Positions 5,692 through 10,921 of a stretch of DNA of 10,921 nt are shown here, in pieces. This stretch comes from Bacteroidota bacterium (GTDB lineage Bacteria > Bacteroidota > Bacteroidia > Flavobacteriales > Weeksellaceae): assembly GCA_023420435.1 (NCBI GenBank), contig JAEZWE010000154.1:1-10921 (forward strand). The letters run 5' to 3'. The translations under genes and the position numbers were made by a program. Positions within the stretch are counted from its first letter, which is position 1, and every line of letters begins with the position of its first letter. Below the pieces are notes generated by a model. The model saw only the letters and a list, made by a program, of their open reading frames with translations, was not told the DNA's origin and searched no databases.

Positions 5692-7353
5692 TTATGCGGT
5701 ATGCAGATTTTCTATTTCAGTGAGGTTCAATATTTTATCTGCCTTTTTAGCACTACTTTCTCTGTGGGTGATAATAATGCAAGTCCTATTTTTGATATCT
5801 TTTTCAATATTTTGAAGAATATTTTCTTCAGTTTCGGTATCTAAAGCGGAAAGAGAATCGTCAAAAATTAATATTTCCGGTTCTTTTATTAAAGCTCTTG
5901 CAATACAAATTCTTTGTTTTTGTCCACCAGAAAGCATTACTCCACGTTCTCCAACAATGGTTTTATATTGATCTTTAAATTCAACAATGTTTTTATCAAC
6001 GTCTGCTTTTTTGGCAAATTCTATAATTTTTTCTTCAGAAGGATGATCAATCGCAAAACCAATGTTATTTTCAATGGTATCTGAAAAAAGGTAACTTTCC
6101 TGCGGAATATAACCGATGAATTTTCGGTAATTTTCAAGATTATGTTCTTTTAAATTTTTTCCATCAATCAAAATTTCACCTTCTGTTGGATCAATTAAAC
6201 GGCAAAGTAATAATGCAATGGTGGATTTTCCGCTCCCTGTTTTACCCATAATTGCTAAAGTTTCGCCTGAATTCACTTTAAAACTTAAATTTTCAAGCGC
6301 TTTAATACCTGTATTTGGATAGGTGTAAGAAACATTTTTGAATTCAATATTTCCTTTGATATCATAAATTTGGCTGTTAGAATTAATAATTTCTGATTTT
6401 TTATCTAAAAACTCATTAATTCTTTGCATGGATGCTTCCGCTCTTTGATTTACGGATGTTACCCAACCCACCATCGAAAATGGCCAAATGAGAATATTAA
6501 TATACATGAAAAAATCAGCAATTTTACCTACCGAAATTTCATTAGCAATATATTTTTGTCCACCCATAATAAGGATCGCTACATTTAACAAACCAATAAC
6601 AAAAAGAATAATGGTAAAAAAGTAAGCTTCCGTTTTGGCTAAATCAAGGGCTTTATTCTGGTAATCTTTAACTTTAATTCCATAGTTTTTTTCAATATAT
6701 TTTTCTCTTGCAAAAAATTTCACTACCCGAATTCCCGAAAAACTATCCTGCACAAAAGTGGAAATTGCAGACTGGCTTTTCTGCATTATTTTGGATTTTC
6801 GGTTAATTATTGAACTTACTTTGTAGATGATAAATGATAAAATGGGAAGCGGAAGCAATGTCCAAAGCGTCATTTGGGAATCTGTTTTCATCATGTAAAT
6901 ACTGGTAATAATTAATAAAACCAAAGTATTTACCACATACATAACGCCAGGTCCTAAATACATTCTTACCGCCACAACATCTTCACTTAAACGGTTCATT
7001 AAATCACCAATAGTTGTTTTTTTATAGTCCGTTAAAGAAAGTTGCTGATAATGGCGGTAAATTTTATTTTTTAACTGGTACTCAATTCTTCGTGAAGCAA
7101 CAATAATGGTTTGGCGCATCATAAAGGTGAAAAAACCGGTTAGCAAGGAAGAACCAACAATAATAGCCACATAAATTAAAACTTGTTTATTGAAACCAAA
7201 ATGATCATTTTTTGAAATTTCATCAACAGATTTTCCAATAAACTGAACTTTGAAAATATTAAAAAAATTGCTCGCAATAATGAATAGGAACCCCCAAAAT
7301 AGTAATATTTTATGCTTCCAGAAATAGGGATTTAAAGTCTTCAGATTTTTCAT
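5692..7353 (-). CDS. ABC exporter half-transporter (fused permease and ATPase)
   Basis: A 553-residue type I ABC exporter subunit. The membrane domain (~15-310) has six predicted helices (near 17-37, 58-80, 135-155, 160-182, 243-264 and 280-300). The nucleotide-binding domain (~335-550) shows Walker A GKTGSGKST (370-378), the Q-loop Gln417, signature LSGGQ (474-478), Walker B ILIFD ending at Asp498, D-loop SALD and the switch His530. The residue after Walker B is Asp499, where the catalytic base is normally Glu. MdlA/BmrC-type subunits of heterodimeric multidrug exporters share this change, but no partner gene is present. Substrate is unknown; lipid or drug export is typical. I start at ATG 7353, not 7437, because MKNLKTLNPYFWKHK is a normal family start and because a -7 box at 7380-7387 lies inside the longer version. 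It is divergent from nusB. Confidence 0.9.
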   Translation of the reverse strand: MKNLKTLNPYFWKHKILLFWGFLFIIASNFFNIFKVQFIGKSVDEISKNDHFGFNKQVLIYVAIIVGSSLLTGFFTFMMRQTIIVASRRIEYQLKNKIYRHYQQLSLTDYKKTTIGDLMNRLSEDVVAVRMYLGPGVMYVVNTLVLLIITSIYMMKTDSQMTLWTLLPLPILSFIIYKVSSIINRKSKIMQKSQSAISTFVQDSFSGIRVVKFFAREKYIEKNYGIKVKDYQNKALDLAKTEAYFFTIILFVIGLLNVAILIMGGQKYIANEISVGKIADFFMYINILIWPFSMVGWVTSVNQRAEASMQRINEFLDKKSEIINSNSQIYDIKGNIEFKNVSYTYPNTGIKALENLSFKVNSGETLAIMGKTGSGKSTIALLLCRLIDPTEGEILIDGKNLKEHNLENYRKFIGYIPQESYLFSDTIENNIGFAIDHPSEEKIIEFAKKADVDKNIVEFKDQYKTIVGERGVMLSGGQKQRICIARALIKEPEILIFDDSLSALDTETEENILQNIEKDIKNRTCIIITHRESSAKKADKILNLTEIENLHTA

Positions 7354-7379
7354 TAAAAACGATTGTTGCTGATAAAGTG

Positions 7380-7387
7380 CAAAAATA
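7380..7387 (-). promoter_or_regulatory. Promoter -7 box for the ABC exporter gene
   Basis: On the minus strand it reads TATTTTTG followed by CA, a full TAnnTTTG match, 26 bases before the chosen ATG. No clear -33 element lies at the standard spacing. The box excludes the longer in-frame start at 7437. Confidence 0.55.
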
Positions 7388-7416
7388 CAGATTTCTTGAG
7401 AGAATAAATTGAAACT

Positions 7417-7443
7417 TTGTGAACCACAATTTTCCACAATTTT
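7417..7443. repeat. Tandem 10-base repeat and dyad in the ABC-nusB divergent region
   Basis: CCACAATTTT occurs twice back to back (7424-7433 and 7434-7443). The first copy also forms an inverted repeat with an upstream TTGTG (7417-7421, spacer AAC, CACAA 7425-7429). Three half-sites of one motif thus lie about one helical turn apart, immediately before the nusB -7 box. This could be an operator or a chance slippage duplication. Confidence 0.5.
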
Positions 7444-7445
7444 AT

Positions 7446-7453
7446 TATCTTTG
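7446..7453 (+). promoter_or_regulatory. Promoter -7 box for the nusB operon
   Basis: TATCTTTG followed by CA, identical to the aspS box, lies 21 bases before the nusB ATG. The nearest upstream TTTG (7416-7419) is 26 bases away, beyond the usual spacing; the CCACAATTTT repeats fill the gap. Confidence 0.6.
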
Positions 7454-7474
7454 CAGCCATAAAAGTTCTTTGAA

Positions 7475-8380
7475 ATGTTAGGAAGAAGACAGATTCGCGA
7501 AAAAGTAGTAGAAACGCTCTACTCTTATTATCAAAATCCGATAAAAACAGATGTTTTGGAGCGTAATATGCTTACAGAAATCGAAAAAATCTACCATCTC
7601 TACATTTATCAGCTTAATTTTTTGGTTGCTTTAAAAGATCTTGCAGAAAAGCGAATAGAAATTGGAAAAAACAAATTTCTAAAAACAGATGCAGATACCA
7701 ACCCCAACCAAAAGTTCATCAACAACCAAGTTCTTAAAAAACTGGAAGAAAATACAGAACGTCTTTCCTTTACTACAAAACATCAAGAGCTAAAATGGGA
7801 TCTTCACGATGATCTTTTGGTAAAAACTTTCCAAAAAATGGTTTCCGGGAAAAGATATCAGGATTTTATGCAGGAAGAAGGTTATTCTTTCGAAGAAGAT
7901 CAAAAATTTATCGGAAAATTATTTCTTCGTTATATCGCTGAAAATGAGGATTTTCATGAACATTTGGAAGAAAAAGAATTGAGCTGGGCTGATGATTTTC
8001 ATATTTCAAACTCGATGATTCAGAAAACCATCGGATTTTTGAAAGAAAACGAACCTTCCCATACTTTAATAAAGATGATTAAAGACAAGGAAGATGAAGC
8101 ATTTGCAAAAAAATTGTTGCAAATTTCTGTAAGCCATTGGGAAGAAACGGAGAAAAAAGTGGAAAGTAGATTGGAAAACTGGGACATGGAAAGAATTTCA
8201 CTAATGGACAAAATCATTTTAGTAACCGCAATTTCCGAATTAGATTATTTTCCAGCGACACCTTCAAGAGTAATTATAAACGAATTTATCGAAGTTTCCA
8301 AAGTTTATTCCACAGAAAAATCAAATATTTTCGTTAACGGAATTTTAGATAAATACACCAAAGAATTAAACCGAATTTAA
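7475..8380 (+). CDS. nusB: Transcription antitermination factor NusB, long Bacteroidota form
   Basis: A 301-residue cytoplasmic protein. NusB binds boxA RNA with S10 (NusE) and keeps RNA polymerase processive on rRNA operons. The first ~20 residues (MLGRRQIREKVVETLYSYYQ) correspond to the NusB N-terminal helix RRxARExxLQxLY. The last ~65 residues hold the conserved C-terminal core: WDMERISLMDKIILVTAISELDYFPATPSRVIINEFIEVSKVYSTEKSNIFVNGILDKY. Between them is a charged helical region (~25-230), so the protein is about twice the ~140 residues of E. coli NusB; this long form is usual in Flavobacteriia annotations. The ATG follows the -7 box by 21 bases. It is the first gene of an operon, with only 12 bases to the next gene. 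What the inserted region does is unknown to me. Confidence 0.92.
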   Translation: MLGRRQIREKVVETLYSYYQNPIKTDVLERNMLTEIEKIYHLYIYQLNFLVALKDLAEKRIEIGKNKFLKTDADTNPNQKFINNQVLKKLEENTERLSFTTKHQELKWDLHDDLLVKTFQKMVSGKRYQDFMQEEGYSFEEDQKFIGKLFLRYIAENEDFHEHLEEKELSWADDFHISNSMIQKTIGFLKENEPSHTLIKMIKDKEDEAFAKKLLQISVSHWEETEKKVESRLENWDMERISLMDKIILVTAISELDYFPATPSRVIINEFIEVSKVYSTEKSNIFVNGILDKYTKELNRI

Positions 8381-8392
8381 ATATTAAAAAAA

Positions 8393-8872
8393 ATGAAAAA
8401 AACCTTATTAATAGCCGCTGTAGCGGGATTATTATTCACCAGTTGTAAAGAAAACAAAAAAGAAGAAGTATTAGAAACTGCAAAAGTGGAAAATGCCGTT
8501 GCAACACCGCCTGCAACAAATACTGAGGAAGATATGATTAAAGAAGCCCAAAGCAAACCTTTAACCAATATTGCCCTATCTGAAACCAATTTTGATTTTG
8601 GAAAAATTAAAAAAGGAGAAAAAGTATCTCATGTTTATGAAGTAACCAATACCGGTGAAAACCCGCTAATTATTTCGCAAGTTAAGCCAGGTTGTGGATG
8701 TACTGCTCCAGAATTTACAAAAGAACCTATTATGCCAGGAAAAAAGGGACAAATAACTTTAGCTTTTGATTCTTCAAGTTTTGATGGTATGGTGACTAAA
8801 CAAGCACACATTTATGCAAATACTGAAAAAACGCCTATTTTGTTAACATTTTCAGCAGATATCCAACCATAA
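8393..8872 (+). CDS. DUF1573 domain lipoprotein
   Basis: A 159-residue exported lipoprotein. The signal peptide MKKTLLIAAVAGLLFTSC has a lipobox (LFTS-Cys18) for signal peptidase II. After Cys18 comes a charged, flexible linker (~19-58, KENKKEEV...). Residues ~62-158 form the DUF1573 Ig-like/ASPM-type beta domain with its hallmarks: ETNFDFGKIKKGE, YEVTNTGENPLIIS, VKPGCGCTAPEFTKEPIMPGKKGQI (Cys101 and Cys103 in a GCGC turn) and a closing beta strand. The family is abundant in Bacteroidota, but its molecular role is not established. The linker just after the lipidated Cys contains acidic residues, loosely like Bacteroidota surface-export signals, so outer-membrane surface exposure is possible but unproven. 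It lies 12 bases after nusB and 12 before yajC, so it is co-transcribed; the leader is A-rich without a Shine-Dalgarno sequence. Confidence 0.9.
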   Translation: MKKTLLIAAVAGLLFTSCKENKKEEVLETAKVENAVATPPATNTEEDMIKEAQSKPLTNIALSETNFDFGKIKKGEKVSHVYEVTNTGENPLIISQVKPGCGCTAPEFTKEPIMPGKKGQITLAFDSSSFDGMVTKQAHIYANTEKTPILLTFSADIQP

Positions 8873-8884
8873 AATTTAAAAAAT

Positions 8885-9208
8885 ATGTTGACAGTATTTT
8901 TACAGGCTCCTGCGGGAGATAGTAGTATGACCATGATGTTGATGATGGTTGCTATGATTGCCGGGTTTTACTTTTTGATGATTCGTCCGCAAATGCGAAA
9001 ACAAAAACAAGAAAGAGGCTTTCAAGATTCTTTAAAAGTTGGACAAAGAGTGGTAACAACTTCCGGATTACACGGTAGAATTGCGCAGGTTCAAGAAGAT
9101 GGAATTGTGATTGAAACCCTTTCCGGAAAGTTAAAATTTGAAAAAGCTGCCATTTCCAGAGAATTCACCCAAACAAGATTCCCTGATAGCGCTGAAGAAA
9201 AGAAATAA
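8885..9208 (+). CDS. yajC: Preprotein translocase accessory subunit YajC
   Basis: A 107-residue inner-membrane protein of the SecDF-YajC complex, which assists Sec-dependent export. One transmembrane helix (~15-34, MTMMLMMVAMIAGFYFLMIR) is followed at once by the family signature FLMIRPQMRKQKQE. A small cytoplasmic beta-rich domain follows (~48-95, LKVGQRVVTTSGLHGRIAQVQEDGIVIETLSGKLKFEKAAI), matching E. coli YajC in order and length (110 residues). A short charged tail ends in EEKK. It is the third and last gene of the nusB operon, 12 bases after the lipoprotein gene. A strong terminator lies 14 bases after the stop, so the operon ends here. An overlapping reading frame at 9138-9401 runs through the terminator and tRNA and is not a gene. 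Confidence 0.95.
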   Translation: MLTVFLQAPAGDSSMTMMLMMVAMIAGFYFLMIRPQMRKQKQERGFQDSLKVGQRVVTTSGLHGRIAQVQEDGIVIETLSGKLKFEKAAISREFTQTRFPDSAEEKK

Positions 9209-9221
9209 AATTAAAAAAAAT

Positions 9222-9254
9222 AAAAAACGTACTGAAATTCAGTACGTTTTTTTT
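9222..9254. terminator. Two-way terminator between yajC and tRNA-His
   Basis: Bases 9222-9235 pair with 9239-9252 over 14 bp (CGTACTGA/TCAGTACG core plus A6/T6) around a 3-base loop. On the plus strand it runs into T8 and ends the nusB-yajC operon. On the minus strand it starts four bases after the tRNA discriminator base and runs into T-rich sequence, so it also ends the tRNA-His transcript. Confidence 0.92.
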
Positions 9255-9255
9255 G

Positions 9256-9330
<75 letters not shown>

Positions 9331-9342
9331 GTTTTGTGGGTG

Positions 9343-9372
9343 CAAATATACCGTTTTTCGGGAAATTACAAA
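9343..9372 (-). promoter_or_regulatory. Promoter of tRNA-His, overlapping the end of bshB1
   Basis: On the minus strand, TTTG (-33, plus-strand CAAA at 9369-9372), 18 bases, then TATATTTG followed by CA (-7, plus-strand 9343-9350). All elements fit the consensus. The -33 TTTG is part of the last bshB1 codons just before the stop codon (9366-9368), so the tRNA promoter begins inside bshB1. Transcription would start about at the tRNA 5' end. Confidence 0.75.
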
Positions 9373-10085
9373 ATTATTCCATCAAAATTTTTAAAAGCTA
9401 GTAGTTTTTCTGTGGTAAACCCTTCTGCAAAGTCAACTCCGGAAAGACGGCCAAGGTTTTGAGCGCGATATGTTAGGCTTTCCAAAAAGTCTTTTGTTGC
9501 AATTGGTGTTATAGGCTCTTTGGAATTAGGATCATAAAATTGGGTTTTATAAGCTAAACATGCTTCAATTTTTTTGTCCATTTCTTGGGAAATGTCAACT
9601 ACAAAATCAGGCGTTAATTCTTTCCACTGAATGTAATGAAAAACTTGTTTTGGTCTCCAAATTTCTTGATTCTTGCCTTCATAAATGGTTTCAACTTTTC
9701 TTAAACCCGCTAAAAAACAAGCATCAGAAACCAATTTTGATCCTTTTCCATGATCTGGATGACGATCTTCAATGGCATTACAGAATAAAATTTCAGGACG
9801 GTATTTGCGAATCATTTTTACAACTTGTAATTGATGTTCTTCGTCATTCTGGAAAAAACCATCTTTCATTCCCAAATTTTCCCGATACGATATTCCTAAA
9901 ATTTTTGAAGCTTCTGCCGCTTCAATTTTTCTGGTTTCATCAGTTCCACGGGTTCCTAACTCTCCTTTTGTTAAATCTACAATAGCTACCGATTTCCCGG
10001 ATTTTATTAATTTATAAAGTGTTCCTCCACAACCCAGTTCTACATCATCTGGATGAGCCCCAATAGCCAATATATCTACTTTCAT
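9366..10085 (-). CDS. bshB1: Bacillithiol biosynthesis deacetylase BshB1 (LmbE/PIG-L family)
   Basis: A 239-residue cytoplasmic zinc hydrolase that removes the acetyl group from N-acetylglucosaminyl-malate, the second step of bacillithiol synthesis. The LmbE fold is clear: a beta strand, then AHPDDVELGCGG (10-21) with zinc ligands His11 and Asp14, probable base Asp13, and third ligand His112 in DRHPDH (107-112). TKGELGTRGT (40-48), near the substrate loop, and ENLGMKDG (69-76) are typical of BshB1 rather than MshB. Length is standard. ATG 10083-10085 begins the conserved MKVDILAIGAHPDD start. No bshA or bshC lies in the window. No terminator lies between bshB1 and tRNA-His, so its transcript probably reads into the tRNA. 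A BshB2-type or mycothiol-conjugate-like amidase is the alternative, but the motifs favour BshB1. Confidence 0.9.
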   Translation of the reverse strand: MKVDILAIGAHPDDVELGCGGTLYKLIKSGKSVAIVDLTKGELGTRGTDETRKIEAAEASKILGISYRENLGMKDGFFQNDEEHQLQVVKMIRKYRPEILFCNAIEDRHPDHGKGSKLVSDACFLAGLRKVETIYEGKNQEIWRPKQVFHYIQWKELTPDFVVDISQEMDKKIEACLAYKTQFYDPNSKEPITPIATKDFLESLTYRAQNLGRLSGVDFAEGFTTEKLLAFKNFDGIIL

Positions 10086-10103
10086 TATTCAAAATTATAA
10101 GAT

Positions 10104-10111
10104 CAAAGATA
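10104..10111 (-). promoter_or_regulatory. Promoter -7 box for bshB1
   Basis: On the minus strand, TATCTTTG is a full TAnnTTTG match 18 bases before the ATG. The -33 position falls in the base of the preceding terminator hairpin, and no TTG is present there. Confidence 0.55.
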
Positions 10112-10119
10112 AAAATTTT

Positions 10120-10147
10120 AAAAAAAAATCCCGGTAAAATACCGGGG
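10120..10147 (-). terminator. Intrinsic terminator of the TPR gene
   Basis: A GC-rich stem of 7 Watson-Crick pairs plus one G-T pair (10129-10136 with 10140-10147; CCCGGTA/TACCGGG) closes a 3-base loop. On the minus strand it is followed by nine T (plus-strand A 10120-10128). It lies 24 bases after the TPR gene's stop and directly before the bshB1 -7 box, so the genes are separate transcription units. Confidence 0.92.
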
Positions 10148-10171
10148 TTCAATATTCAAAAAATTGAAAAA

Positions 10172-10921
10172 TTATTTGTTTAACTGGTTGTTCAAATTAA
10201 CCGCATCTTCATAAGTAGGATTTAATTGAACGGCTTTTGCTGCATAATCTTTTGCTTTTGCAGGATTATTTTCTTGATTAAAGAAAGCTACTAAATAATA
10301 AGCATAAGAAAGCGTTTGAACCGTTTGAGGCTGCTGTTGATCAGCTGGCGGACTTGCTAAAACCGTATCAATATATTTTTGATAAGAGGCTTCTGCCATA
10401 GCATTATTTTGTAATTGTTGATATGCTACTCCTTTTGCATAATAAGAGTAAGCCCAAGTTGGCGCTAAAGCAATCATTTTATCCCAAGTTAAGATGGCAC
10501 CATTCCAGTTTTGAGCTTCCTGATAAGCCGTTCCTAATTTCACCAAAACATCCGCATCTTGAGGATTTGCCGCATTTTGCTTTTTTAAGGCTTCAATAGC
10601 AGGGTTTGTTGGTCCTGCATTGGCTGCAGATGCTGAAGCTCCGCCTCCACTCTGGATTTTTGCTAATTCTAAATCCCAATCGAAAGTTTTGTCTTTTGCA
10701 TTTTTTGCCAGCATAATTTTTTGCTGAGCCAAACTCATCATCGATGCTTTTTTAGCCGCATCCGTTTCTTTGGAAGCAAGCCCCGCAAGAATTAATCCTT
10801 TAAGACCTTCATCAGCAGGAAGAATTCTAGATTTTTCGGCAGAACCCATAAATTTATCAATATCAGTATCTGCATCTACATAATTTCCATTGGCATATTG
10901 CAAAAGTGCTCTCAATTTATA
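10172..10921 (-). CDS. Tetratricopeptide repeat protein (5' end outside window)
   Basis: The last 249 residues of a longer protein are visible; the frame stays open to the window edge, beginning ...YKLRALLQYANGNYVDADTD. No start is in the window; the nearest apparent start (10913-10915) is an internal Leu codon, TTG. TPR units are recognisable in the C-terminal part: DVLVKLGTAYQEAQNWNGAI plus its second helix, then YSYYAKGVAYQQLQNNAMAEASYQKYI, then LSYAYYLVAFFNQENNPAKAKDYAAKAVQLNPTYEDA. An Ala/Gly/Ser-rich linker containing SGGGASASAANAGP separates these from an N-terminal helical part that may carry more repeats. TPRs form superhelical scaffolds for protein binding; no catalytic motif is visible and the partner is unknown. 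Whether it is exported cannot be told without the N-terminus. It ends in a strong terminator and is not part of the bshB1 transcript. Confidence 0.85.
   Translation of the reverse strand, partial: YKLRALLQYANGNYVDADTDIDKFMGSAEKSRILPADEGLKGLILAGLASKETDAAKKASMMSLAQQKIMLAKNAKDKTFDWDLELAKIQSGGGASASAANAGPTNPAIEALKKQNAANPQDADVLVKLGTAYQEAQNWNGAILTWDKMIALAPTWAYSYYAKGVAYQQLQNNAMAEASYQKYIDTVLASPPADQQQPQTVQTLSYAYYLVAFFNQENNPAKAKDYAAKAVQLNPTYEDAVNLNNQLNK

Noticed and set aside
7354..7437. Longer ABC exporter start at ATG 7437
   Set aside because: The added 28 residues do not resemble the family, and the gene's -7 box lies within them; the ATG at 7353 gives a normal start.
9560..9985. 141-codon plus-strand frame opposite bshB1
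   Set aside because: Leu/Phe/His-rich translation with no recognisable motif, fully opposite a conserved enzyme gene; a shadow frame.
10172..10915. TPR gene beginning at 10915 within the window
   Set aside because: The codon there is TTG in the middle of an open frame that continues as YKL to the window edge, so the gene is partial.

Overview
The window reads as core chromosome of a low-GC Bacteroidota bacterium, most likely class Flavobacteriia and close to Chryseobacterium/Kaistella (Weeksellaceae). The grounds are a bTHX ribosomal protein gene, a PUR-alpha/DUF3276 gene, a ~300-residue NusB followed by a DUF1573 lipoprotein and yajC, a BshB1-type bacillithiol deacetylase, A-rich leaders without Shine-Dalgarno sequences, and Bacteroidota-type promoters (TAnnTTTG at -7) before nearly every transcription unit. 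The genus is inferred from gene content and was not tested.

Layout. Bases 1-344 hold a minus-strand gene for a C-terminally extended bTHX with its terminator and promoter. Bases 458-1312 hold a plus-strand pair, a four-helix DUF2975 membrane protein and a small Xre/YozG-type regulator, separated by 3 bases. Bases 1363-3259 hold aspS (aspartyl-tRNA synthetase) with its own promoter, a short repeat-bearing leader and a strong terminator. Bases 3400-5123 hold a duplicated AspT/YidE-type transporter with two central RCK_C domains. Two minus-strand genes follow: a PUR-alpha-like nucleic-acid-binding protein (5241-5576) and an ABC exporter half-transporter (5692-7353). Divergent from the exporter is the operon nusB - DUF1573 lipoprotein - yajC (7475-9208), closed by a strong two-way terminator shared with a minus-strand tRNA-His(GTG). 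Minus-strand bshB1 (9366-10085) lies upstream of that tRNA. A TPR protein gene on the minus strand (10172 to beyond 10921) runs off the right edge.

Most genes serve translation, transcription, export or thiol metabolism: bTHX, AspRS and tRNA-His in translation, NusB in rRNA antitermination, YajC in Sec export, BshB1 in bacillithiol synthesis. Two genes relate to aspartate by family (aspS and the AspT-like transporter), but each has its own promoter and a terminator separates them.

I found no mobile element, CRISPR array, phage gene, toxin-antitoxin module or defence island, and nothing I can honestly present as a new multi-gene system. The points most worth checking are: the ABC half-transporter with Asp in place of the catalytic Glu; short repeats and palindromes in the intergenic regions (375-435, 1391-1430, 3353-3366, 7417-7443); the long charged tail on bTHX; and a U-U mismatch in the tRNA-His acceptor stem. 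No gene-free stretch exceeds 300 bases; the longest (3197-3434, 307-505) hold promoters, terminators and small palindromes.
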